Position numbers and translations under genes: made by a program | Part shown: positions 12,580 through 20,500 of the stretch, in pieces | Layout of the letters: each line of letters starts with the position of its first letter | Numbering within the stretch: the first letter of the stretch is position 1 | NCBI GenBank assembly: GCA_018623875.1 | Contig: JAAZUZ010000002.1 | Location: 1 to 31,888, forward strand | Direction of reading: 5' to 3' | Source: Synechococcus sp. HW_metabat.21 | GTDB lineage: Bacteria > Cyanobacteriota > Cyanobacteriia > PCC-6307 > Cyanobiaceae | DNA length: 31,888 nt | The notes under the pieces: generated by a model | Told to the model about the DNA's origin: nothing | Database searches by the model: none | What the model saw: only the letters and a program-made list of their open reading frames with translations

Positions 12580-14040
12580 ATGGGTATCGCCGAGTGGCGC
12601 GAGCAGCTCAAGAGCGGCGATGTTTCCGCCCGGGAGCTCACCGACCATCACCTCAGCCGGATTGAGGCGGTCGAACCCAGCGTCAATGCCTACACAGAGG
12701 TCGCCGCGGAGCGGGCCAGGGCTGATGCCGATCGCATCGATGCCTTGAGGGCCTCTGGTGCCGAGCTCCCGCCGCTGGCCGGTGTCCCCTTGGCGATCAA
12801 GGACAACCTCTGCACCCGGGGCGTCCGCACGACCTGCTCCAGCCGGATGCTGGAGAATTTTGTCCCCCCCTACGAATCCACCGTGACCGACCGCCTGTGG
12901 GGCGCTGGTGCGGTGTTGCTGGGCAAGACCAATCTCGATGAGTTCGCCATGGGCAGCTCCACCGAGACCTCAGTCTTTGGTCCCAGTCGCAACCCCTGGA
13001 ACACCGAGAAGGTACCTGGGGGCAGCTCCGGTGGTAGTGCTGCCGCCGTGGCGGCCGGCGAGTGCGTGGCTTCCCTGGGATCAGACACCGGTGGCTCCAT
13101 TCGCCAGCCCGCCTCGTTCTGCGGTGTCGTTGGCCTCAAGCCCACCTATGGCCGGGTCAGCCGTTATGGCTTGGTCGCCTTCGCGAGCTCCCTGGATCAG
13201 GTGGGCCCGTTTGCCACCAGCGTCTCGGATGCGGCCGAATTGCTTCAGGTGATCGCTGGGGAAGATCCCCGTGATTCCACCTGCCTGAAGGCCCCTGTTC
13301 CCGATTACCGCGCTGCCCTGACCCAGCCGGTGGCGGGTCTCAGGGTTGGCATCGTTCGGGAATGCTTCGAAGCGGAGGGTTTGCATCCGGAGGTCAAGGC
13401 TTCGGTGATGGCTGCCGCCGCCCAACTCGAGGCCCTGGGTTGCGACCTCGTCGATGTCAGCTGCCCGCGCTTCAACGACGGAATCGCGACCTACTACGTC
13501 ATTGCTCCATCGGAGGCGTCCGCCAACCTGGCTCGCTACGACGGCGTGAAATACGGCTTCCGAGCCGAGGACGCCGCCAGCCTGGCTGAAATGACCTCCC
13601 GGAGCCGCGCCGAAGGTTTCGGCGATGAGGTCAAGCGCCGCATCCTGATCGGCACCTACGCCCTGTCCGCCGGTTACGTCGACGCCTACTACAAAAAGGC
13701 CCAGCAGGTCCGGACCCTGATCCGCCGTGACTTTGATGCGGCCTTTGGGGAGGTCGATGTCCTGCTGACCCCCACCTCACCGACCACTGCGTTTGGTTTT
13801 GGTGCCCACGCGGAGGATCCCCTGGCCATGTACCTGGCCGACCTGCTGACGATTCCCGCAAACATGGCGGGCTTGCCGGCCATCAGTCTTCCCTGCGGCT
13901 TCGATGGGGCGGGCCTACCGATCGGTGTTCAGCTGATTACGGGAGTGCTGCAAGAGGAGCGTCTGCTCCAAGTCGCTTACCACTACGAGCAAGCTGCTCG
14001 GGTGATGGAGAAGCGTCCCCAGGCCTCCCTGGTGCCCTGA
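12580..14040 (+). CDS. gatA: Aspartyl/glutamyl-tRNA amidotransferase subunit A
   Basis: GatA is the amidase of the GatCAB complex, which turns misacylated Glu-tRNA(Gln) into Gln-tRNA(Gln). Cyanobacteria need it because they lack glutaminyl-tRNA synthetase. The Ser-cisSer-Lys triad is visible: K74 in GVPLAIKDN, the GGSSGGSAAA segment at about 147-156, and the nucleophile S173 in SDTGGSIRQPASFCG. The length (486 aa) is normal. I took the ATG at 12580; the frame is open from a TTG five codons earlier. gatB and gatC are not in the window. Confidence 0.97.
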   Translation: MGIAEWREQLKSGDVSARELTDHHLSRIEAVEPSVNAYTEVAAERARADADRIDALRASGAELPPLAGVPLAIKDNLCTRGVRTTCSSRMLENFVPPYESTVTDRLWGAGAVLLGKTNLDEFAMGSSTETSVFGPSRNPWNTEKVPGGSSGGSAAAVAAGECVASLGSDTGGSIRQPASFCGVVGLKPTYGRVSRYGLVAFASSLDQVGPFATSVSDAAELLQVIAGEDPRDSTCLKAPVPDYRAALTQPVAGLRVGIVRECFEAEGLHPEVKASVMAAAAQLEALGCDLVDVSCPRFNDGIATYYVIAPSEASANLARYDGVKYGFRAEDAASLAEMTSRSRAEGFGDEVKRRILIGTYALSAGYVDAYYKKAQQVRTLIRRDFDAAFGEVDVLLTPTSPTTAFGFGAHAEDPLAMYLADLLTIPANMAGLPAISLPCGFDGAGLPIGVQLITGVLQEERLLQVAYHYEQAARVMEKRPQASLVP

Positions 14041-14122
14041 TCACTAGGGGTGGCGTGTTGGGCTGACGAACTGGCGAGCGGAGCCCTGAATCTGGTGTTG
14101 CCGGCTTAGCCTGACGCCAGTC

Positions 14123-17100
14123 TTGGCTCCATCGCTTTCTTCGCGCTTGGCCTTCGTCCCCCTCCACAACCACAGCGACTACAGCCTTCTGGATGGGGCA
14201 AGTCAGCTGCCGGCCATGGTGAAGCGGGCAGAGGAGCTCGGCATGCCGGCGATCGCCCTCACCGACCACGGCGTCATGTATGGCGCCATTGAGCTCCTCA
14301 AGCTCTGCCGCGACAGCTCGGTGAAGCCGATCATCGGCAATGAGATGTACGTCATCAATGGCTCCATTGATGACCCCAATCCCCCGAAGAAAGAGCGCCG
14401 CTACCACCTGGTTGTTCTGGCCAAGAACGCCGTCGGCTATCGCAATTTGGTGAAGCTGACGAGCATCAGCCACCTGCGGGGCATGCGCGGTCGGGGCATT
14501 TTCTCCAGGGCTTGCATCGATAAGCCCACCCTTGAGCGCTACAGCGAAGGGTTGATCATTGCCACCGCCTGTCTCGGTGGTGAAATTCCCCAGGCGATCC
14601 TGCGCGGACGCCCCGAGGTTGCCCGCGATGTGGCCCGCTGGTACCAGGGGGTCTTCGGCGACGACTTCTACCTGGAGATCCAAGACCACGGTTCACCGGA
14701 GGATCGGATCGTCAATGTGGAGATCGCGAAGATCTCGAAGGAATTGGGGATCCCGTTGGTTGCCACCAACGACGCCCACTACCTGACCAGCAATGACGCG
14801 GAGGCCCATGACGCCCTGCTCTGCGTCTTGACGGGCAAGTTGGTCACCGACGAAAAGCGTCTGCGTTACACCGGCACCGAATTCATCAAGAGCGAGCAAG
14901 AAATGCTCGCGCTCTTCGCTGACCACCTGGAGCCTGAGGTGGTCGCTGAGGCCGTTGCCAATACAGCACGGGTGGCCGAGAAGGTCGAGGACTACGACAT
15001 CCTTGGTCGCTATCAGATGCCCCGTTTCCCGATCCCCGAGGGGCACACGCCGGTCAGCTATTTGCGGGAAGTCACCGAGCAGGGTTTGCGGGCGCGCCTG
15101 GGGCTGCCCGAAGGAAGTGGCTTCGACCCGACCTATGGCGAGCGGCTCGATTTCGAGCTGCAGGTCATGGAGCAGATGGGATTCCCCACCTACTTCCTGG
15201 TGGTCTGGGATTACATCCGTTTTGCCCGCGACAACGGCATTCCCGTGGGACCGGGCCGTGGTTCCGCCGCCGGCTCCCTGGTGGCCTACGCCCTGGGAAT
15301 CACGAACATTGATCCGGTCACGAACGGCTTGCTGTTTGAGCGCTTCTTGAACCCCGAGCGCAAGTCGATGCCTGATATCGACACGGACTTCTGCATCGAG
15401 CGCCGTGGCGAGGTGATCGACTACGTCACGGAGCGCTATGGCGAAGACAAGGTCGCCCAGATCATCACCTTCAACCGGATGACCTCGAAGGCGGTGCTCA
15501 AGGATGTAGCCCGGGTGCTTGACATCCCCTACGGCGATGCGGATCGTCTCGCCAAGTTGATCCCGGTGGTGCGCGGCAAACCCGCCAAGCTCAAGGACAT
15601 GATCGGTGAGGAATCACCGGCCCCGGAGTTCCGCGAGAAATATCTCGGCGATCCCGCGGTACAGCGTTGGGTCGACATGGCGATGCGCATTGAGGGGACC
15701 AACAAGACCTTCGGCGTCCATGCCGCTGGTGTCGTGATTGCGGCGGATCCCCTTGATGAAGTTGTGCCGTTGCAGCGCAACAACGACGGCCAGGTGATTA
15801 CCCAGTACTTCATGGAAGACGTGGAGTCCATGGGCCTGCTGAAGATGGACTTCTTGGGCCTCAAGAACCTCACGATGATCGACAAGACCGTCGATTTGGT
15901 TCAACAGAGTTCCGGCGTCAGCATCGATCCCGATGCGCTTCCACTCGATGATCCGGGCACCTTCGGGCTCTTGGCCCGGGGCGATCTCGAAGGCATCTTC
16001 CAGTTGGAATCCAGTGGGATGCGCCAGATCGTGCGCGACCTCAAACCGTCCTCCCTGGAGGACATCTCTTCGATCCTGGCCCTCTACCGACCCGGTCCCC
16101 TCGATGCAGGGCTGATCCCGAAATTCATCAACCGCAAGCACGGCCGTGAGGCGATTGATTTCGCCCACGCCAAGTTGGAGCCGATCCTGCAGGAGACCTA
16201 CGGGATCATGGTTTACCAAGAGCAGATCATGAAGATCGCTCAGGATTTGGCGGGTTACTCCCTGGGCGAAGCCGACTTGCTGCGCCGGGCCATGGGTAAG
16301 AAAAAGGTCTCGGAGATGCAGAAGCACCGAGGCATCTTTGTGAAGGGCGCAAGTGAGCGCGGCGTTGACGACAAGATCGCCGATGAACTCTTCGACCAGA
16401 TGGTGCTCTTCGCCGAGTACTGCTTCAACAAGAGCCATTCCACCGCCTACGGCGCGGTGACGTACCAGACCGCATACCTCAAGGCGCACTACCCCGTGGC
16501 CTACATGGCGGCGTTGCTCACGGTGAATGCCGGCAGCACCGACAAGATTCAGCGCTACATCTCCAATTGCAATGCGATGGGGATTGAGGTGATGCCCCCT
16601 GATGTGAATGCTTCGGGCATTGACTTCACCCCTGTCGGCGATCGCATCCTGTTTGGCCTGTCGGCGGTTCGAAATCTCGGTGAGGGAGCGATTCGCGTCC
16701 TTCTGGAGACCCGCGCCAGCGACGGTCCGTTTAAGTCCCTGGCGGATCTCTGTGACCGCATCCCCGGCACGACCTTGAATCGGCGCTCCCTCGAAGCGCT
16801 GATCCACTGCGGTGCCATGGATGCCCTTGAACCGGATGCCAACCGGGCTCAGCTGATGGCGGACTTGGATCTGATCATCGATTGGGCTTCCTCCAGGGCC
16901 CGTGACCGGGCAAGCGGCCAGGGCAACTTGTTTGATCTCTTTGCGGCGCCGGCGGACGATTCAAGCGATGCGACGCCAGCAGCTGGTGGCGATCTCAGTA
17001 CGGCCCCGAAGGCGGCGCCGGTGAAGGATTACCCCCCGACCGAGAAACTGCGGCTCGAGAAAGAGTTGGTTGGCTTCTACCTCTCGGATCACCCGCTCAA

Positions 17101-17686
17101 ACAGCTCACCCGCCCGGTCCAGCTGCTTTCACCGGTGGGCCTTGGTGGCCTTGAGGAGCAAGCCGATAAGGCGCGGGTCAGCGTGGTCGGTATGGTCTCC
17201 GGCCTGCGACCGGTGACCACCCGCAAAGGGGATCGCATGGCGGTGCTTCAGCTGGAGGACCTTAGTGGCAGTTGTGAGGCCGTGGTCTTCCCGAAGACCT
17301 ATGCCCGTCTCTCGGATCACCTGATGGTCGATGCCCGTCTTTTGATTTGGGCCTCAGTCGATCGGCGTGACGAGCAGGTGCAGCTGATCGTTGATGACTG
17401 CCGCGTTATCGATGAGCTGCAGTTCCTTGTGGTCGAACTCGACGGCCGGCAGGCCAGTGACATTGCGATCCAGCACAAGCTTCGGGAGTGCCTCAACCAA
17501 CACCGCACTGAAAAAGACGAGGGCGGCATTCGCGTCCCCGTGGTGGCCATGGTCAAGGACCAGAGCCAAGTGCGTTATGTCCGCCTGGGCCACCAGTTCT
17601 GCGTCCGCGACAGCCGCGCCGCTTTGGGCAGCCTGGAAGCTCAGGACTTCCGAGCCCGCCTCAGCTCGAAGCTGGTGGCCGCTTAA
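14123..17686 (+). CDS. dnaE: DNA polymerase III alpha subunit
   Basis: DnaE is the replicative DNA polymerase. At 1187 aa it has the full set of parts. The PHP domain begins at HNHSDYSLLDGAS (about residue 14), with DHGVMYG further on. The palm catalytic aspartates are D418 and D420 in PDIDTDF and D576 in KMDFLGLKNL. The finger and thumb region contains GVHAAGVVIA and YQEQIMKIAQDLAGY. A candidate beta-clamp-binding motif is QGNLFDLF (933-940), followed by a C-terminal OB-fold near 1010-1100. The start is TTG at 14123; TTG at 14147 (giving MAFVPLHNHSDYS) is equally likely and fits family N-termini better. The 3' end overlaps the convergent PAM68 gene by 26 bases. Confidence 0.97.
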   Translation: MAPSLSSRLAFVPLHNHSDYSLLDGASQLPAMVKRAEELGMPAIALTDHGVMYGAIELLKLCRDSSVKPIIGNEMYVINGSIDDPNPPKKERRYHLVVLAKNAVGYRNLVKLTSISHLRGMRGRGIFSRACIDKPTLERYSEGLIIATACLGGEIPQAILRGRPEVARDVARWYQGVFGDDFYLEIQDHGSPEDRIVNVEIAKISKELGIPLVATNDAHYLTSNDAEAHDALLCVLTGKLVTDEKRLRYTGTEFIKSEQEMLALFADHLEPEVVAEAVANTARVAEKVEDYDILGRYQMPRFPIPEGHTPVSYLREVTEQGLRARLGLPEGSGFDPTYGERLDFELQVMEQMGFPTYFLVVWDYIRFARDNGIPVGPGRGSAAGSLVAYALGITNIDPVTNGLLFERFLNPERKSMPDIDTDFCIERRGEVIDYVTERYGEDKVAQIITFNRMTSKAVLKDVARVLDIPYGDADRLAKLIPVVRGKPAKLKDMIGEESPAPEFREKYLGDPAVQRWVDMAMRIEGTNKTFGVHAAGVVIAADPLDEVVPLQRNNDGQVITQYFMEDVESMGLLKMDFLGLKNLTMIDKTVDLVQQSSGVSIDPDALPLDDPGTFGLLARGDLEGIFQLESSGMRQIVRDLKPSSLEDISSILALYRPGPLDAGLIPKFINRKHGREAIDFAHAKLEPILQETYGIMVYQEQIMKIAQDLAGYSLGEADLLRRAMGKKKVSEMQKHRGIFVKGASERGVDDKIADELFDQMVLFAEYCFNKSHSTAYGAVTYQTAYLKAHYPVAYMAALLTVNAGSTDKIQRYISNCNAMGIEVMPPDVNASGIDFTPVGDRILFGLSAVRNLGEGAIRVLLETRASDGPFKSLADLCDRIPGTTLNRRSLEALIHCGAMDALEPDANRAQLMADLDLIIDWASSRARDRASGQGNLFDLFAAPADDSSDATPAAGGDLSTAPKAAPVKDYPPTEKLRLEKELVGFYLSDHPLKQLTRPVQLLSPVGLGGLEEQADKARVSVVGMVSGLRPVTTRKGDRMAVLQLEDLSGSCEAVVFPKTYARLSDHLMVDARLLIWASVDRRDEQVQLIVDDCRVIDELQFLVVELDGRQASDIAIQHKLRECLNQHRTEKDEGGIRVPVVAMVKDQSQVRYVRLGHQFCVRDSRAALGSLEAQDFRARLSSKLVAA

Positions 17687-18092
17687 CGGAGCTGCGCAGG
17701 CGGCTGATATTCACCCCCAGTTGCTCGAACCCCAACAGGCTGCCTGCTGCGGGTTCCCAACTGGCTGATAAGACCCCGTAGCTCAATCCGACTAGGCCCA
17801 ACAGGAAAAACCCCCCTGACGTCACCAGAGTGGCGGCGGGGGGGATGTCCATGAGTCCACGACTGACCACCACGTAGCTCACGATGAATGTGGCCATGCC
17901 CATCACCGTGGGTAGGCCGGTCGCGATGGCCACACGCCGGGCCATGCGATTGGCGACGGCCGGCGGAATGGCTTGTGGGTTGGTCGGCTTGGAACGACCA
18001 GCGGCCGTTTTGGATTGGCTCGAGGGGACGCTTGGAGCAAGTCCGCCGCCGCCCTTCAGAGGACGGGAGCGGTTTTTCCCCTCGTTTGCCAT
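17661..18092 (-). CDS. PAM68 family photosystem II assembly protein (DUF3464)
   Basis: PAM68 helps assemble photosystem II, and possibly insert CP47, in the thylakoid membrane. The 143-aa protein has a polar, basic N-terminus of about 50 residues followed by two transmembrane helices. The first begins at LPTVMGMATFIVSYVVV (60-76), and the second is GGFFLLGLVGLSYGVLS (93-109). The conserved tail is SASWEPAAGSLLGFEQLGVN. The start is one base after the rpsO stop, so the two are surely co-transcribed. The last eight codons and the stop overlap the end of dnaE on the opposite strand. Its presence supports an oxygenic phototroph. Confidence 0.92.
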   Translation of the reverse strand: MANEGKNRSRPLKGGGGLAPSVPSSQSKTAAGRSKPTNPQAIPPAVANRMARRVAIATGLPTVMGMATFIVSYVVVSRGLMDIPPAATLVTSGGFFLLGLVGLSYGVLSASWEPAAGSLLGFEQLGVNISRLRSSVKRPPASS

Positions 18093-18093
18093 C

Positions 18094-18363
18094 TCAGCCG
18101 CGGATGCCCAGCTTTTGGATCAGGTCGGTATAGCGCTTCTCGCTGTTGCTGCGCAGGTAGCTGAGCAGGCGCTTGCGGCGGCCAATCATCTTCAGCAGAC
18201 CCTGGCGGGACGAGAAGTCGTGGATGTTGCTTTGCAGGTGACCACTCAGCTTGCTGATGCGCTCGCTCAGCATCGCCACCTGAACTTCCACGGAACCGGT
18301 ATCGGTGCCATGGGTTTGGTGAGCGTTGATTAGTTCCTGTTTCTTGGTGGTGTCGAGCGACAT
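18094..18363 (-). CDS. rpsO: 30S ribosomal protein S15
   Basis: S15 binds 16S rRNA helices 20-22 early in small-subunit assembly. The 89-aa protein is full length: MSLDTTKKQELINAHQTHGT, then VEVQVAMLSERISKLSGHL, DFSSRQGLLKMIGRRKRLL and SYLRSNSEKRYTDLIQKLGI. I used the ATG at 18363; the frame stays open nine codons further upstream without conserved sequence. It follows ruvA by 63 bp and precedes the PAM68 gene by one base. S15 often represses its own translation through its leader, and the ruvA-rpsO gap contains a stable hairpin. Confidence 0.97.
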   Translation of the reverse strand: MSLDTTKKQELINAHQTHGTDTGSVEVQVAMLSERISKLSGHLQSNIHDFSSRQGLLKMIGRRKRLLSYLRSNSEKRYTDLIQKLGIRG

Positions 18364-18409
18364 GCGCGGCGTCTGGCCCTGACGGTGCAAACAACCAACT
18401 TACTGCCCC

Positions 18410-18428
18410 GAGGGGACCGCTTCCCCTC
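18410..18428 (-). other. Hairpin overlapping the ruvA stop, upstream of rpsO
   Basis: GAGGGG and CCCCTC form a perfect 6-bp stem around a seven-base loop, and the ruvA stop codon lies partly in the 5' arm (minus-strand reading). No T tract follows directly; the next T-rich stretch is TTGGTTGTTTG about 10 bases on. It could be a weak terminator after ruvA or part of an rpsO leader structure. Confidence 0.35.
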
Positions 18429-19080
18429 AGGCTGCATCGCGGGAGAGGTAACGCAGGCTTTCCCGCAGCCAGGCGTCACCGTCCTCGCCCAAGTCCTGGC
18501 CCTGCAGGCTGAGGGCCCGCAGGGCTCGGTTGATCTCCAGCGCCTCGTAACCAAGGGCCGCCAAGGTCAGCTGCACTTCTTCCCGGACGCCTTCCGCTGG
18601 ACCGTCTCCGGCCTCTCCGGTCTGAAGGTCATCGGCTGCGCTCAAGTGGAGGCTCTCGCCGTAGCGCGCCTGCAGCCGGGTTCGCAATTCCACCGAGAGG
18701 CGCTCGGCGGTGCGTTTGCCGACCCCGGGTGCCTGGCAGAGCTGACGGAGATCGGCCTGCACGATCGCGCGCACCAGCTCTTCGCAACTCAGCTGGCCCA
18801 AGAGGCCCAGGGCCATCTGTGGGCCGACGCCGCTGACGGCCACGAGTTCGCGGAAGAGATCGCGCTCATGGCGTGCACAGAACCCGTACAGCGTCCAGCT
18901 GTCCTCCCGGATGACCTGGTGCACATGCAGGGAGGTCTCGGTGCCGTTGCCGCCGAGCTGATCCCAGTGCCGACGCGGCATCTGCACTTCGTAGCCCACC
19001 CCTGAACAGACCAGCAGAACGCCGAATCGGTTGTTCAGGTGCCAGCGATCAGCGAGTTGCCCTTGCAGCCAGCCGATCAT
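18427..19080 (-). CDS. ruvA: Holliday junction DNA helicase subunit RuvA
   Basis: RuvA binds four-way DNA junctions and loads the RuvB motor for branch migration. From MIGWLQGQLADRWH the protein is about 217 aa, the family norm being near 200. The N-terminal OB-fold contains VLLVCSGVGYEVQ. The two helix-hairpin-helix motifs are VAVSGVGPQMALGLL and CQAPGVGKRTAERLS. The C-terminal RuvB-binding domain is VQLTLAALGYEALEINRAL. The open frame extends 34 codons upstream but without conserved sequence, so I start at the ATG at 19080. That ATG overlaps an ATG on the opposite strand in CATG. ruvB and ruvC are not here. Confidence 0.95.
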   Translation of the reverse strand: MIGWLQGQLADRWHLNNRFGVLLVCSGVGYEVQMPRRHWDQLGGNGTETSLHVHQVIREDSWTLYGFCARHERDLFRELVAVSGVGPQMALGLLGQLSCEELVRAIVQADLRQLCQAPGVGKRTAERLSVELRTRLQARYGESLHLSAADDLQTGEAGDGPAEGVREEVQLTLAALGYEALEINRALRALSLQGQDLGEDGDAWLRESLRYLSRDAA

Positions 19081-19102
19081 GGGGAGACGCTTACTGCTCT
19101 CC

Positions 19103-19582
19103 ATGCTGCCCGGTCTGACCACCCAGGCTGATCGCCTTGCTCCACTTTCCCGCCTGTTGAGTTGGGGCTTCGCCCTGCTCATGGCCGCTGTCTTGGCCCT
19201 GGGGTTGGGCGGGTGTGTGGGCTCCGGTCAACCGCCCCAGAAGGTGTTGCTCTCGGCTTTGGCGCTGCAGATTGACCTGACCCAGCGCTCCATTGCCGAC
19301 GCCCTGACCCTGGATGCTGCGGGTCCGCCGCAGGTCAGCCGTGTTCGCGTGGAATCCCAGGAGAGCCTCCCCATCGGAGGGGGCAAAGGCATTCATCTGA
19401 GCGGCCGCTTTGATTGGCGCCTGGCCGGTGATCCCATCCGTGTCGACAGCGCCTTCGATCTCTACCTGCAGCGGGGTGAGCGCGGGCAGAGCTGGCGCCT
19501 GGCGCGTCCCAGCGGCAGCGAAGACGGCGCAACCCAGGATTGGTTGACCTATCCCCTTCCCCTGAAAGGCGAGCAGGGCTAA
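19103..19582 (+). CDS. Putative lipoprotein of unknown function
   Basis: From the ATG at 19103 this protein has about 159 residues, with a hydrophobic segment (GFALLMAAVLALGLGGC) ending in a lipobox, LGLGGC. The cysteine would be lipidated after signal peptidase II cleavage. The mature part (QKVLLSALALQIDLTQRSIA, then LSGRFDWRLAGDP and a C-terminal YPLPLKGEQG) looks like a beta-rich periplasmic domain that I do not recognise. The frame is open further upstream, including an ATG at 19079 that overlaps the ruvA start. It overlaps the convergent EamA transporter gene by four bases. Confidence 0.75.
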   Translation: MLPGLTTQADRLAPLSRLLSWGFALLMAAVLALGLGGCVGSGQPPQKVLLSALALQIDLTQRSIADALTLDAAGPPQVSRVRVESQESLPIGGGKGIHLSGRFDWRLAGDPIRVDSAFDLYLQRGERGQSWRLARPSGSEDGATQDWLTYPLPLKGEQG

Positions 19583-20490
19583 GTCGCTTTTCTCCGCTCG
19601 GGCTTGAGGCTCAGGAGCGTCGCGGCCAGGACCAGCAGAGCGGCTGTGGTGGTGTCGGGATCCAGGGGTTCTTGAAAGAGCAGCCAGCCCCAGAGCGCCG
19701 CCAGGGGAACCTGGCCGTAGCTCATCGCCGTGGCTCGTGCCGCTGGCATCCCCAGCAGCCCCTTGGTGATTCCGATTTGTCCCAGCTGGGTGAACAGACC
19801 CACCCCCACCAGGGCCAAGAGTTCCCAAGCGCTGGGCCACACCGGCTCCAGCAGGACCAATGGGGCTGTCAACAGCAACCCCACAAGGGGGAAGTAGAAG
19901 ACGATGACCAGGGGGTGTTCCGTGCGTCCGAGGGCGCGAACACTGACGTAGGCGCAGGCCGAGAGGATCGCTCCACTGAGGGCCAGGACCACACCCGCCC
20001 AGGGCAAGGGGTTGGCCTGGACCCCGAGCCAGCCCCCGCCAAGGGGGCCGAGCAAGCTCGCGAGCTCCATCGGGTTACTGAGGATCACGACCGCGATCCA
20101 GCCCAAGAGCGCCGCGATCCAGACCTTGGCCCCGAGTCGCTCCTTCAGCAGCAACCAGGCCAGCAGTGCCGTGAAGGTCGGCTGCAGGTACTGCAGGACC
20201 GTGGCCGGAGCCAGGGGCAGTTGGGCGAGGGCCGCAAAGACACAAAACAGTGCTCCTGTGCCGATGGCCCCGCGCAGGATCAGCAGCCCTTTGCGCTGAC
20301 CCCAGGGATCGATTCCCGCCTGCCGCAGCATCACCACGCTGAGCACGAGGCTGATGGCCGAGCGCGCCATGACGACTTCGGCCACCGGGATGCGCCCGCC
20401 CAGTGCTTTCACGCAGACGCCCATCAGGCTGAAGCTCAGCGTGCTGGACAGCATCCACAGGCCGGCCCTGCCATCCTGGAGCGTCACTTG
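19579..20490 (-). CDS. EamA/DMT-family transporter
   Basis: This is a drug/metabolite-transporter superfamily protein of about 303 aa with roughly ten transmembrane helices in two EamA repeats. Repeat one runs from LWMLSSTLSFSLMGVCVKALG to TALLAWLLLKERLG. Repeat two runs from about GVVLALSGAILSACAYVSV to PLAALWGWLLFQEPL. The LLKERLG and LFQEPL motifs at the ends of the two repeats are typical. The substrate is not predictable. I used the GTG at 20490; the frame is open for 60 more codons, but those lie antisense to dnaG. ATG at 20454 is the alternative. It diverges from dnaG with only about 10 bp between start codons. Confidence 0.88.
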   Translation of the reverse strand, partial: QVTLQDGRAGLWMLSSTLSFSLMGVCVKALGGRIPVAEVVMARSAISLVLSVVMLRQAGIDPWGQRKGLLILRGAIGTGALFCVFAALAQLPLAPATVLQYLQPTFTALLAWLLLKERLGAKVWIAALLGWIAVVILSNPMELASLLGPLGGGWLGVQANPLPWAGVVLALSGAILSACAYVSVRALGRTEHPLVIVFYFPLVGLLLTAPLVLLEPVWPSAWELLALVGVGLFTQLGQIGITKGLLGMPAARATAMSYGQVPLAALWGWLLFQEPLDPDTTTAALLVLAATLLSLKPERRKAT

Positions 20491-20500
20491 CGCCCGGAGC

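Noticed and set aside
14041..14122. GGGCT...AGCCC inverted repeat between gatA and dnaE as a terminator
   Set aside because: The five-base arms are far apart and no T tract follows.
15614..16807. 397-aa minus-strand ORF opposite dnaE
   Set aside because: It is the antisense shadow of a highly conserved gene with GC-rich third positions; the translation shows no recognisable domain.
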